Source: Saccharospirillum sp043196875
GTDB taxonomy: Bacteria > Pseudomonadota > Gammaproteobacteria > Pseudomonadales > Natronospirillaceae
Length of the DNA stretch: 64,000 nt
NCBI RefSeq assembly: GCF_043196875.1
Contig: NZ_JBEBMX010000003.1
Coordinates: forward strand, 248,001-312,000
Reading direction: 5' to 3'
Shown: piece by piece, positions 7,376-15,591 of the stretch
Position numbering within the stretch: the stretch's first letter is position 1
Layout of the letters: each line of letters opens with the position of its first letter
Program-made: the position numbers and the translations under genes
Notes under the pieces: generated by a model
Told to the model about the DNA's origin: nothing
The model's input: only the letters and a program-made list of their open reading frames with translations
Databases searched by the model: none

Positions 7376-7490
7376 CTTGGATCTCTCTTTCAGATTTATG
7401 CGAATTGGTTTTCCAAAGCTGAGTCGCCAACCCCTGGGTTGCTGCCACCTGGGTCGGCGCCTGATCAACAATCGGCTTAACAATGCGCAT
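7317..7490 (-). CDS. Possible small protein or leader, 57 codons, overlapping the VOC gene start
   Basis: The ATG at 7488-7490 follows AAGGAGG at 5-nt spacing, the best ribosome binding site in this neighbourhood. The frame encodes 57 residues beginning MRIVKPIVDQ and stops with TGA at 7317-7319, 59 nt inside the VOC gene in another frame. The peptide is soluble, with no signal or membrane segment, and I do not recognise it. It could be a leader peptide coupling translation into the VOC gene, a real small protein, or the stub of a gene lost by deletion. Confidence 0.4.
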   Translation of the reverse strand: MRIVKPIVDQAPTQVAATQGLATQLWKTNSHKSEREIQDDHLPHYWHQRSGESHFLF

Positions 7491-7657
7491 AAACACCTCC
7501 TTCTATTGGTCTATTGAAACGCAGGTGATTGCTACCTGCTCCGCCATACTGCCGCCTAGCGCTCAGAAATGCCATGTCAGGGTTGAAAAACCTCTTGCCG
7601 AGTCAACCTCTAACGGCACCTATTGGTATTCACACCCTCTGACGTGGCTAATGTTTT

Positions 7658-8332
7658 ATGAACCTTGAACAGATTCAATCGGTATTGGATAACTGGACTG
7701 GGCTCAGCCTTTGGTTAGTGCTGGTCGCCGCCTGCCTGGGCTGGGTGCTCTATGATCTTCGCCACAGCAACCGCCACATCCCTTCAATGATGCAATGGGT
7801 CTGGGCGCTGACCGTGCTCTATTCTGGCCCCATCGGTCTGCTCTGTTATCGCTATTCCGGACGCAAACAAATCGCTACCGACAGTCTTGCTCGCAAAGGT
7901 CTGCGCTCGGTGGCGCACTGTTACTCCGGCTGTGGCGTTGGCGAGATTCTTGGTTTGATTATTTCGGTCGGGCTGTTTGCATTTGGCAATATCCCCGCCG
8001 CCATCATCACTTTTGTACTGGCTTATATTTTTGGCTTCGCGCTCAACATAGGGCCAATGATGCAAGGCGGCATGGCCTTCAAAGAAGCCTTCAAAGGCGC
8101 TTTCTTTGCCGAAACCATCAGCATCGCTGTAATGGAGACCGTTGCCATCACCACCGATATTTACCTGGGTGGGCAAGCCGGCATGAGCGACGCCCAGTTC
8201 TGGAGTTCGCTCTATATCTCACTCAGCCTGGGCCTGTTTGCAGCCTGGCCGGCGAACATCCTACTGATTTATTTCAATATTAAAGGCGGCATGGGTGACC
8301 CCAGAGAAGAGCACGCCCAACACGCTCATTGA
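7658..8332 (+). CDS. DUF4396 family membrane protein
   Basis: A 224-residue inner-membrane protein with about six helices. The segment HCYSGCGVGEILG (about residues 87-99), with two cysteines and a histidine in the membrane, and the helix GPMMQGGMAFKEAFKGAFFAETISI are characteristic of DUF4396. The His-rich C-terminus (HAQHAH) could bind metal. Some relatives sit beside copper or efflux genes, but no such neighbour is present here. It ends 13 nt before the convergent GFA gene. Confidence 0.75.
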   Translation: MNLEQIQSVLDNWTGLSLWLVLVAACLGWVLYDLRHSNRHIPSMMQWVWALTVLYSGPIGLLCYRYSGRKQIATDSLARKGLRSVAHCYSGCGVGEILGLIISVGLFAFGNIPAAIITFVLAYIFGFALNIGPMMQGGMAFKEAFKGAFFAETISIAVMETVAITTDIYLGGQAGMSDAQFWSSLYISLSLGLFAAWPANILLIYFNIKGGMGDPREEHAQHAH

Positions 8333-8345
8333 GTATTGGCGTTGC

Positions 8346-8750
8346 TTATTTCTCAGGATAACCGTCGAGCTTAGGCGCAACCCTGATGCCATCTTCCCAA
8401 TTAGCCCGGCTGGCCATAAACAGATGAGCGGTTGGCGCTGTATCGATCGGCTCATCCAGGCAACCGGCGGGAACGAGCACCATCCGCCCTTCTTTCATCA
8501 CCGTCGGCACCGGCGAGCCACAATGGCTGCAAAAGGAGCGTGTATGACGGGTATCGGGCAGATTATAGGTTTTAATCAGCTCTTCACCGGACAACCAGGA
8601 CACCGAAGCCGGACTGGCAAAGAGGTTGGACGCATGCGCCGAGCCCGTGCCTTTCTGGCAGTAATGACAATGGCAAAAGAAGAAGTGTTTGAATTCGCCT
8701 TCCAGCGTAAAGCGAACTTGATTACACAGGCAGGAGCCTTGGGTGTTCAT
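8346..8750 (-). CDS. GFA family zinc protein
   Basis: A 134-residue member of the glutathione-dependent formaldehyde-activating (GFA/CENP-V) family. Two zinc sites are visible: the CLC...CHCHYC cluster (about residues 7-35) and FCSHCG near residue 81. The start MNTQGSCLCNQVRF is chosen because AAAGG lies 8 nt upstream; a TTG further upstream would add 11 unrelated residues. Most members are poorly characterised and a formaldehyde role cannot be assumed. Confidence 0.88.
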   Translation of the reverse strand: MNTQGSCLCNQVRFTLEGEFKHFFFCHCHYCQKGTGSAHASNLFASPASVSWLSGEELIKTYNLPDTRHTRSFCSHCGSPVPTVMKEGRMVLVPAGCLDEPIDTAPTAHLFMASRANWEDGIRVAPKLDGYPEK

Positions 8751-8844
8751 CAGTGGGACCTTTTTATTATCGCTATTTAGCAATAGTGACCCCTATTTAC
8801 AGCATGCTCAACAAGATGATGTTATGAAAAATCGTATTGGGCTG

Positions 8845-9210
8845 TTAAATCCAAACATCATCCTCGGCAGTCTTATCAGATTGCTCCTCGCCGGTATTCA
8901 CAACGCCAGTCGGCTCGATAATTAATATCTTGGCTTCATGCTCTGCATAGGGTTTGTGCTCAACCCCTTTGGGGATCACATACATCTCGCCTTCTTTCAG
9001 GTCGACATACCCATCGCGAAAATCAATGCGCAACTCACCGTCCAACACAATAAAAGTTTCATCCGTCTCTTTATGATCGTGCCAGACAAAGTCACCTGCG
9101 ACTTTGACCACTTTAAACTGGTAATCGTTCATCTGAGCAATCACTTTCGGTGACCAATGCTCATTGAACAGATTGAGTTTTTCGTGAAAGTTAATGGATT
9201 GATAGGTCAT
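8845..9210 (-). CDS. Cupin domain protein
   Basis: A 121-residue single-domain cupin. Motif 1 is WHDHKETDETFIVLDGEL (about residues 43-60) with two histidines and a glutamate for metal. Motif 2 is PKGVEHKPYAEHEAKI (about residues 79-95). The last 15 residues are acidic. Single-domain cupins of this type include sugar isomerase-like proteins and ligand sensors; the substrate is not apparent. It is flanked by genes on the same strand without close coupling. Confidence 0.85.
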   Translation of the reverse strand: MTYQSINFHEKLNLFNEHWSPKVIAQMNDYQFKVVKVAGDFVWHDHKETDETFIVLDGELRIDFRDGYVDLKEGEMYVIPKGVEHKPYAEHEAKILIIEPTGVVNTGEEQSDKTAEDDVWI

Positions 9211-9236
9211 CTCAGCTCCTGTACGAAAATATCGAT

Positions 9237-9731
9237 TTATTCCGTCGGCCCAGCATTCAAGACAAAGTCACGCCAGTGCTCCATTTCCGGTTGTGTACGA
9301 TTCACATAGTGCGCGTATTGCAGACTAAGAATACCATTGCCGGCGTAGACATATTTAACCACCACACGCTGCGCCGGCCAGCCGGCACAGCCGTCGTCCC
9401 ACCATTCGATGGTGATGTTGTAATCGGTTTTTTCGAGCAACTCAGCACCGAAGGACGGACAGTCTTGTTGCAGGCCCGCCAGAGTCTCATTAACAACCCC
9501 GTTGTACATCGACTGAGGTATTTCCTGATACATAAAGGTGATCAGTTCACTCCAGTCTTCCACGCTTTCATCATCGCGAACCCACTCGATAATGTACTGA
9601 TCGGCTTGCTCGCGTTCATAGCCAACATGCCAGTTATGGGCTGGCGGGAAGATGATATCCCAGCTAGGCATGCTTTCCGCCAATGAAGCAGCCGGCAATA
9701 ATAAAAGTAATACTTTTAGAAGATTTTTCAT
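9237..9731 (-). CDS. Secreted protein of unknown function
   Basis: A 164-residue protein with a clear Sec signal peptide: a lysine-containing start, the LLKVLLLLLPAA core and a likely cleavage after SLA. The mature part is rich in Trp and acidic residues and holds two cysteines (in QQDCPS and DGCAGW) that could pair in the periplasm. I do not recognise the family. The ATG at 9729-9731 is preferred over the GTG directly upstream; the ribosome binding site is weak. Confidence 0.7.
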   Translation of the reverse strand: MKNLLKVLLLLLPAASLAESMPSWDIIFPPAHNWHVGYEREQADQYIIEWVRDDESVEDWSELITFMYQEIPQSMYNGVVNETLAGLQQDCPSFGAELLEKTDYNITIEWWDDGCAGWPAQRVVVKYVYAGNGILSLQYAHYVNRTQPEMEHWRDFVLNAGPTE

Positions 9732-9870
9732 CACATCATCTATTTAAAATTGCATGAAACGGTGGTCATTATTCGCTGAATATAAACTCCCCATACCACC
9801 AGCATTTCCAATCCCGCTATCATTCGGCTTTGTATCAGTACTCGCTAGAAGATTTGAGCAGATTTCGTTA

Positions 9871-10557
9871 TCAGTACTGGTTAGACAAGTAAGCCTCAAT
9901 GTCGTCATGCCCCTGACTATTTGCTATCTCCAGCAAGGTTTCGTTATCTCTGGAGATCACATTGAGGTCAGCACCATGCTCCACCAGAAACTGGACACAC
10001 TCCATATTGCCTTCGCTAACCGCCCATTGAATGGGATTGTAGGCCAACACGCCATAGGCATTGGAAACCGTCATCACATGGGCCTTATCGATGTCGCCAC
10101 CGTATTCCAGTGCCATGGCCAGCATCTGCGTATTACATGTCGCCGAATAACCCACGACTGCAGAAAAACCAAAGGAGTTGGCTGCATTCACATCCGCACC
10201 CGAACGAATCAGAAACTCAGCCATGTCGTAATGCCCCATTTCGGAGGCGCGCAATAACGCCGTTCCGTAATAGGACACACGACCATCAATGTCCACGCCC
10301 TGAGCAAGGATATATTGAACAATCTCCAGGTTGCCAAATATGGTCGCATAAGCGAGTGCCTTGTTGATCTGGTTGGGCTGATACGGCGGGTCCAAATCTA
10401 CATCACCTGCTTCAACAATGGTTTTTACCGCGGCTAAGTCGTGATTTCTGATAGCGGTGAAAAGCGCTTGTCTATGTTCCATTTGGCGGGCGGGTGACAT
10501 AGCGCAACCGAGTAAAAGTCCGGATAGCACTATGACAGCGATAAGCGATTTATACAT
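9871..10557 (-). CDS. Ankyrin-repeat lipoprotein
   Basis: A 228-residue lipoprotein. The lipobox LLGC places the lipid-modified cysteine at residue 18. It is followed by about five ankyrin-type repeats, for example YHGTALLRASEMGHYDMAEFLI-like and NPIQWAVSEGNMECVQFLVEHGADL-like units. It should be attached to the inner or outer membrane facing the periplasm and bind another protein. Some periplasmic ankyrin lipoproteins act as immunity or chaperone partners of exported toxins, but no toxin gene lies nearby. A second lipoprotein gene lies upstream on the same strand, 103 bp away. Confidence 0.85.
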   Translation of the reverse strand: MYKSLIAVIVLSGLLLGCAMSPARQMEHRQALFTAIRNHDLAAVKTIVEAGDVDLDPPYQPNQINKALAYATIFGNLEIVQYILAQGVDIDGRVSYYGTALLRASEMGHYDMAEFLIRSGADVNAANSFGFSAVVGYSATCNTQMLAMALEYGGDIDKAHVMTVSNAYGVLAYNPIQWAVSEGNMECVQFLVEHGADLNVISRDNETLLEIANSQGHDDIEAYLSNQY

Positions 10558-10660
10558 CGAAGGTTCCCTCTACTTCAGGCCAGCAACTAAAGCCGTACCT
10601 ACAACACTGGGTGGTAAAGTATTCCAGCACAGAGAAGCTGGAACACACTGCATATACTGC

Positions 10661-11296
10661 TTAAAAATTACTATTCGTAAGCGGCGGATCAAATGGATAG
10701 TAAGGTGGCTTAAACCATGGAAAATCGATACGCGGACTTGATACTTCTTCTATCGTGAGCCGCTCTGCACTTAGTGGAATGGAATAGCTCGTCCCATCAA
10801 GTACAAATTCCGCAGTCACAGGAATTTGAGTTCGGTAGTTCATAATCGTAAAGGTGCCGGGCAACACTCGGGTGACCGTATGGGGGGTGAGCGCAATCAC
10901 AGCTTCCTCAGCTTCCTCAGCTTCCTCAGCTTCCAAGGTAGAAATGCCTCTGCCGTAAATCACTTTAAAATCGGTCACCCGCCGTGGCGTATCGGTCAAA
11001 TTCACCAGATAACCCGTGACCAGCGCCTGCGCTTCCAGGTCACTTGGGCCTAACCAACCCATCGACTGCTGCAACGAGTAAAACGCACTGACTTTCTTAT
11101 CGTGATCCAGCCAGACTTCCACTCCGACCTCCCCTTCAATCACCCAACTGACCGAACTGTAATACTTGGAGTAATAGGTAGTTTCACGAACGCCGTCTTT
11201 GAAGGTGGTGGTGGTCATATTGTTCGCCGAGTGAGTGGCACAGCCAGCCGCGAATACAATAACGAACAGGCAAAGCGCTAATTTCGAGATGTTCAT
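10661..11296 (-). CDS. Lipoprotein of unknown function with an in-frame Glu-Ala repeat
   Basis: A 211-residue predicted lipoprotein: signal peptide with lipobox FAAGC (Cys at residue 19). The chosen ATG at 11294-11296 is preceded by GAGGG; a start 6 codons earlier would sit over the ribosome binding site. The mature protein looks beta-rich. A Glu-Glu-Ala run at residues 121-133 is encoded by a 9-bp tandem repeat. I do not recognise the family. Confidence 0.75.
   Translation of the reverse strand: MNISKLALCLFVIVFAAGCATHSANNMTTTTFKDGVRETTYYSKYYSSVSWVIEGEVGVEVWLDHDKKVSAFYSLQQSMGWLGPSDLEAQALVTGYLVNLTDTPRRVTDFKVIYGRGISTLEAEEAEEAEEAVIALTPHTVTRVLPGTFTIMNYRTQIPVTAEFVLDGTSYSIPLSAERLTIEEVSSPRIDFPWFKPPYYPFDPPLTNSNF
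10901..10934. repeat. 9-bp tandem repeat inside the lipoprotein gene
   Basis: The unit agcttcctc is repeated 3.8 times without a mismatch. Because the unit is 9 bp, gain or loss of copies keeps the reading frame and changes only the number of Glu-Glu-Ala triplets in the exported protein. Confidence 0.95.
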
Positions 11297-11600
11297 GAGT
11301 CCCTCACACAGCATGGTTTGGGGGGAATAACGGGTCGGGAACGGCGTTTAGCAGGCCAGGCTTACCTCGGTAACGATGGTGTACCTGCAAATCCAGTGAC
11401 ATAAATATAACAGGAAACGCATTCTGGCTAGCGGAAAGCGGACAGATGTGCACCTATCAAGTTGCACTCTTATTTAAGACAGGGAATTCTCTGCCAAGCC
11501 TTCAGTATGCTGTACGGCATAATCAGGTTGGTAAACAGGATTTAAGTCTGCTGTAAAAGCTCAAACTGGATTTTCTCTATCTAGAATTGGAGTAACAATA
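11297..11600. other. Intergenic region between divergent genes
   Basis: No gene is visible here. It must hold the promoters of the minus-strand lipoprotein and the plus-strand membrane protein. A near-perfect 16-bp palindrome TATGCTGTACGGCATA (11506-11521, one G-T mismatch pair) overlaps a CATAAT box and may be an operator. No convincing -35/-10 pair was found. Confidence 0.4.
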
Positions 11601-12065
11601 ATGAAGCTCATGCAAAGAGCCGAGAATGTCTTTGCGGTTATATTAGTGATCGCCTTTTTTCTTCCCTGGATCAATATCGGCGGTTTTCTTTCGTTCTCCG
11701 GGTACGAAATTGTGGAACTGTCTCAGGGGCTGAATCAATTCGCTGCATTAGGTAACCAATCTGGCAGCCCGGATCCATCACTGTATTTCTTCTATTTGGT
11801 CTATTTGATTCCCATTTTTGCTGTACTCACTGTCATCTTAAATGCTTATCAGAAGAACAGTCGTGTGGCTGCGATTGTGGCCGGTGTTGTCCCATTCCTT
11901 TTCCTTGTTTATGGTTTTACTCAGGGCGGTAGCGACATTATCCAAGGCATGGCCATTGGTTCTTGGCTGACATTACTAGCCGCGACGGCTCTACTGCTCG
12001 CTGTTTTTGGCGTGATTAAATTACCCGCAGACAAGCAGGAAGGAAGCGGCGTCAAAGCAAACTAA
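11601..12065 (+). CDS. Small membrane protein of unknown function
   Basis: A 154-residue protein with about four hydrophobic helices (roughly residues 10-30, 58-80, 90-110 and 122-145) and a short polar C-terminus. TTGGAGTAACAATA upstream of the ATG is a good ribosome binding site. Clusters of such helices with the PWI near the first helix occur in many uncharacterised bacterial membrane proteins; no specific family is recognised. A bidirectional terminator follows. Confidence 0.7.
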   Translation: MKLMQRAENVFAVILVIAFFLPWINIGGFLSFSGYEIVELSQGLNQFAALGNQSGSPDPSLYFFYLVYLIPIFAVLTVILNAYQKNSRVAAIVAGVVPFLFLVYGFTQGGSDIIQGMAIGSWLTLLAATALLLAVFGVIKLPADKQEGSGVKAN

Positions 12066-12084
12066 TCACCTGTCATTGACCAAT

Positions 12085-12115
12085 AAAAAACCGACCATAG
12101 TGGTCGGTTTTTTTT
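12085..12115. terminator. Bidirectional intrinsic terminator
   Basis: Stem ccgacca (12091-12097), loop tag, stem tggtcgg (12101-12107), with six A before and eight T after. It lies between two convergent genes and can end transcription of the small membrane protein gene on the plus strand and gltX on the minus strand. Confidence 0.9.
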
Positions 12116-12143
12116 ATCTAACCTGAAAACTTCAGCTGTGTTT

Positions 12144-13637
12144 TTAATCCAAAAACGCAGCAATCTGCTGAAATTCCTTTTCCAGGCTCTTCAGCTTTTT
12201 CTTACCCAAGCCACCCAAGACTTCGATGGCATGGCGCAAGCGGCCACGAGTCAGGTCTGGGCCTAGGATAGTCATGGCATCCAATACTGAAACCGAAGCT
12301 GGCGAGCCGGTGATGGCGATAAACAGCGGGGCCATCAGGTCGCGCATTTTCAGGCCCTGATGTTCGGCAACGGCTTTGACGTCGGCCATGATGTTGTCTT
12401 TGCCCCAGTGGCGTTGGGTTTCCAGTTTCCACAGCACCAGTTGCAGGGTTTTCTTGAGGTCTTCTTCGTCGAGTTTGACGCTCTCGAAACTCTCAGCTGT
12501 GAGGTCGGGTACGCCCTGGAAGAAGAACATCGCCAGTGGAGCGGCGTCGCTTAGGCGTTCGATGCGTTGTTGCACCAGCGGCAGGAAGCTTTCGACGTAG
12601 TCGCGGTTAAATTTCCAGTCCAGCAAGCGCTGCATCAGTTGTTCGGCGCTGAGGTCTTCGCGAATGTAGCGGCCGTTCAGCCAATCGAGTTTTTCCGGAT
12701 CAAATACCGGCCCGCCAAGGCTGATGCGTTTGTGATCGAAGTTGTCGATCATCTCGCTCTGGGTGAATTTTTCTTCGCCGTTCGGCATGGTCCAACCCAT
12801 CATGCCGAGGAAGTTGATCAGCGCTTCGGGCAGGATGCCAACCGAGTGGTAGTAGTCGATCGAGGTCGGGTTTTTGCGTTTGCTGAGTTTCGATTTATCG
12901 GCGTTACGCAGCAGCGGCAAATGACAGAACACCGGCGGTTGCCAGCCGAAATATTGATACAACAAAATTTGTTTCGGCGTTGAGGAAATCCATTCTTCGC
13001 CGCGCAGGACGTGACTGATTTCCATCAGGTGGTCGTCGACCACGCAAGCCAGGTGGTAGGTCGGCATGCCGTCGCTTTTCAGCAGCACTTGCATGTCGAT
13101 CTGTTTCCAGTCGATCTCGATTTGGCCGCGCAGTTCATCTTCCACCACGCACACGCCCTCTTCTGGCACTTTCATGCGGATGACAGATTTTTCGCCGGCG
13201 TGCAGTCGGCTTTTTACGTCGGTCGGGTCCAGATGCATGCAGTGGCCATCGTAACCGGCCAGGCCTTCGGCCTGACGTTCGGCGCGCATGGCGTCGAGAC
13301 GTTCGGCCGAGCAGAAACAATGGAAGGCGTGGCCTTCATCGACCAGCTGTTTGGCGTAGTCGCCATAAATGGCTTTGCGTTCGCTTTGGCGGTAAGGGCC
13401 GTATTCGCCGCCTTTGTCCGGACCTTCGTCCCAGTCGAGGCCGAGCCAGGCCAGGGATTTCAAGATAGCGGCTTCGCTTTCCGGGGTGGAACGCGTCTGG
13501 TCGGTGTCTTCGATGCGCAGAATAAACTCGCCGCCCTGACTTTTGGCAAAGGCGCGGTTAAAGAGTGCGATGTAGGCGGTGCCGACGTGCGGGTCGCCGG
13601 TGGGAGATGGCGCGATGCGGGTACGAATCTGAGTCAT
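12144..13637 (-). CDS. gltX: Glutamyl-tRNA synthetase
   Basis: A 497-residue class I aminoacyl-tRNA synthetase that charges tRNA(Glu) in the cytoplasm. The HIGH-type motif is PSPTGDPHVGTAY (about residues 10-22) and the second signature is KLSKR (about residue 258). The full catalytic core and the C-terminal anticodon-binding helices are present and the length is usual for bacterial GltX. The ATG at 13637 fits the family start; its ribosome binding site is weak. It appears monocistronic and shares the downstream terminator. Confidence 0.97.
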   Translation of the reverse strand: MTQIRTRIAPSPTGDPHVGTAYIALFNRAFAKSQGGEFILRIEDTDQTRSTPESEAAILKSLAWLGLDWDEGPDKGGEYGPYRQSERKAIYGDYAKQLVDEGHAFHCFCSAERLDAMRAERQAEGLAGYDGHCMHLDPTDVKSRLHAGEKSVIRMKVPEEGVCVVEDELRGQIEIDWKQIDMQVLLKSDGMPTYHLACVVDDHLMEISHVLRGEEWISSTPKQILLYQYFGWQPPVFCHLPLLRNADKSKLSKRKNPTSIDYYHSVGILPEALINFLGMMGWTMPNGEEKFTQSEMIDNFDHKRISLGGPVFDPEKLDWLNGRYIREDLSAEQLMQRLLDWKFNRDYVESFLPLVQQRIERLSDAAPLAMFFFQGVPDLTAESFESVKLDEEDLKKTLQLVLWKLETQRHWGKDNIMADVKAVAEHQGLKMRDLMAPLFIAITGSPASVSVLDAMTILGPDLTRGRLRHAIEVLGGLGKKKLKSLEKEFQQIAAFLD

Positions 13638-13700
13638 GCCGGGCGGTCTCTTGGCTGGGCAAAGGCGGCGATTATAGCCGCTCAGCCCAGGACTAAAAAG

Positions 13701-14450
13701 TCAGCGACCGCCGGCGGCATCAATAAAACTGCCGGTAATGTAAGACGCTTCGTCGCTGAGCAACCAGACGATGGCCTGAGCGGCTTCCATGGCGCTGCCA
13801 CCACGCTGCATGGGAATGGCCGGTGCCAGTCGCGCGACGCGATCTGGCTCGCCGCCGCTGGCGTGGATGTCGGTTTCGATCAAGCCCGGACGCACGGCAT
13901 TAACGCGAACTCCCTGGGCGGCCACTTCCAGGCTGAGGCCTTTGGTGAGTGCATCCACGGCGGCTTTGCTGGCGGCGTAATCGACGTATTCGTTGGGCGC
14001 GCCCAAACGTGCTGCGGCCGAAGAGACATTAACAATGGCACCGCCCTGCCCGCCTTTGTCGATCGCCATCCGGGTCACGGCTTCGCGGCAACACAAAAAG
14101 GCGCTGTTGACGTTGGTGCGAAACATTAAGTCGAGTCGGTCTTCGGTGATCCATTCCACCCGGGTTTGCGGTTGGACGATGCCGGCGTTGTTAACCAGGG
14201 CGGTGATCGTACCCAGTTCGTCGTCAATGCGCTTGAACAGATGCACGACGTCACTTTCCTGACTGACATCGGCCTGGATAGCCACGGCGCGAACACCATG
14301 AGTGTGAGCCTGGGCAACCACTTCGTTAGCAGCAATGGCGTTGTGCTGATAGTTAATGGCCAGGTCGTAACCGCGCTGGGCGAGCAGTTGGGCGGTGGCC
14401 GCACCGATGCCACGACTTGCACCGGTGATCAGAGCGATGGGTTGGCTCAC
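13701..14450 (-). CDS. SDR family oxidoreductase, YgfF-like
   Basis: A 249-residue short-chain dehydrogenase. It has the cofactor motif TGASRGIG (about residues 9-16), NNAG near residue 90, and the catalytic Ser in NVSSAA and Tyr-Lys in YVDYAASK. It resembles E. coli YgfF over its whole length, including the C-terminal phrases IPMQRGG, AQAIVWLLSDEASYITGSFIDAAGG. YgfF is a putative sugar dehydrogenase; the substrate is not established. It lies 63 bp upstream of gltX on the same strand. Confidence 0.9.
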   Translation of the reverse strand: MSQPIALITGASRGIGAATAQLLAQRGYDLAINYQHNAIAANEVVAQAHTHGVRAVAIQADVSQESDVVHLFKRIDDELGTITALVNNAGIVQPQTRVEWITEDRLDLMFRTNVNSAFLCCREAVTRMAIDKGGQGGAIVNVSSAAARLGAPNEYVDYAASKAAVDALTKGLSLEVAAQGVRVNAVRPGLIETDIHASGGEPDRVARLAPAIPMQRGGSAMEAAQAIVWLLSDEASYITGSFIDAAGGR

Positions 14451-14505
14451 GCTGGTTATCCTTTAAAGTGATTCGGACGCATTAAAAAAATGCCTTAGTC
14501 GGCCT

Positions 14506-15528
14506 TCAATGGCTGGATTTACGGCGGGCGGTTTTTTGCTGGTACATAGCCGCATCGGCACGGGCAACAAAGGCATCGATGTCGAGTTCGTCGTCTTGTG
14601 CTGTAACCACACCCACGCTGGCACCGGCATAGTCGATGGTCAGGTCACCGAGGTCGAAATGCCCTTGGGTAAGTCGGGTCAGGCGTTCGGCAATCATCTT
14701 GCGTACCTGGCCGGCATCAACATCGTGCGGCGCGGTACCGAAAACGACAAACTCGTCACCGCCGTAACGGGCCACAAAGTCACCATCACGCAGCCCTTCT
14801 TTTAACTTGCTGGCCAGCGCGATCAAAAAACGGTCGCCGGCATCGTGACCATGTTCGTCGTTAATCACCTTAAAACCGTCCAGGTCAATAAAGCCCAGAT
14901 GCACCTGATCATCACTGCGCTGCGCGCCCGCTAAGGTTCGCTTCAATTCGCGGTCGAACGCGCGGCGGTTGGGAATGCCGGTTAAGGGGTCGGTCAGCGC
15001 AAAATGACTGTACTCGCGGTTTTCATGTTGCAGACGGGCGATCAACCGGTCGTGTTCGAGCTGGCGGCCAATCAGATGGCTGAATAAAGCCAGCATCCGC
15101 TGCGCCTGTTCAGACACTGGCTGGCTGTTGGGACCCGCCGCACAGAGTGTGCCGTAGAATTCGCCATCACCGATATGTACTGCCTGGCTGATAAAGGTTT
15201 CGATGCCAAGCTCCGCAGCCACTTTCGAGTCGCTCCAGTGCTGACTGACGTTTTCATCAACCGGGCGTAATTCTTCCAGCGCCCGCTTGCACAGCGAATC
15301 CTCCCAGAGCACAACCAGGCCCTGAGGAATGGCGATTTTCTGCTCATCGGTATTATTGGAAAACAGCACGGTTTGAGTGTTATGCGCTTCATCGACCCGG
15401 GTCAGGTAGGTGGACTCCAGGCCGGTGATGGAATGCAGCAACTCCAGCAAGGCAGGCACCAGGCTGTCGATATGATCGGCCTCCGGCACCACATCGGCCA
15501 GGCGATCCAACAAGGCAACATCATTCAT
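14506..15528 (-). CDS. GAF-GGDEF diguanylate cyclase
   Basis: A 340-residue cytoplasmic protein. A GAF-type sensor domain covers about residues 20-165 and a GGDEF domain about 175-335. The catalytic motif is intact (YGGDEF), and the inhibitory I-site RxxD is present as RDGD five residues before it, so the protein should make c-di-GMP and be limited by its product. There is no membrane segment. The GAF ligand is unknown. It stands alone between an SDR gene and a hydrolase gene on the same strand. Confidence 0.92.
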   Translation of the reverse strand: MNDVALLDRLADVVPEADHIDSLVPALLELLHSITGLESTYLTRVDEAHNTQTVLFSNNTDEQKIAIPQGLVVLWEDSLCKRALEELRPVDENVSQHWSDSKVAAELGIETFISQAVHIGDGEFYGTLCAAGPNSQPVSEQAQRMLALFSHLIGRQLEHDRLIARLQHENREYSHFALTDPLTGIPNRRAFDRELKRTLAGAQRSDDQVHLGFIDLDGFKVINDEHGHDAGDRFLIALASKLKEGLRDGDFVARYGGDEFVVFGTAPHDVDAGQVRKMIAERLTRLTQGHFDLGDLTIDYAGASVGVVTAQDDELDIDAFVARADAAMYQQKTARRKSSH

Positions 15529-15591
15529 GGCGTAATCTGCAGCAAAAAGACGTTAAGTCAGACTAGCAAAGACACTCACTGCCGGACAGCG

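Noticed and set aside
13011..14129. A 372-codon open frame on the plus strand across gltX and the YgfF-like SDR gene
   Set aside because: It is antisense to two well-supported genes, spans the gap between them, has no ribosome binding site and resembles no family; it is a by-product of GC-rich codon use.
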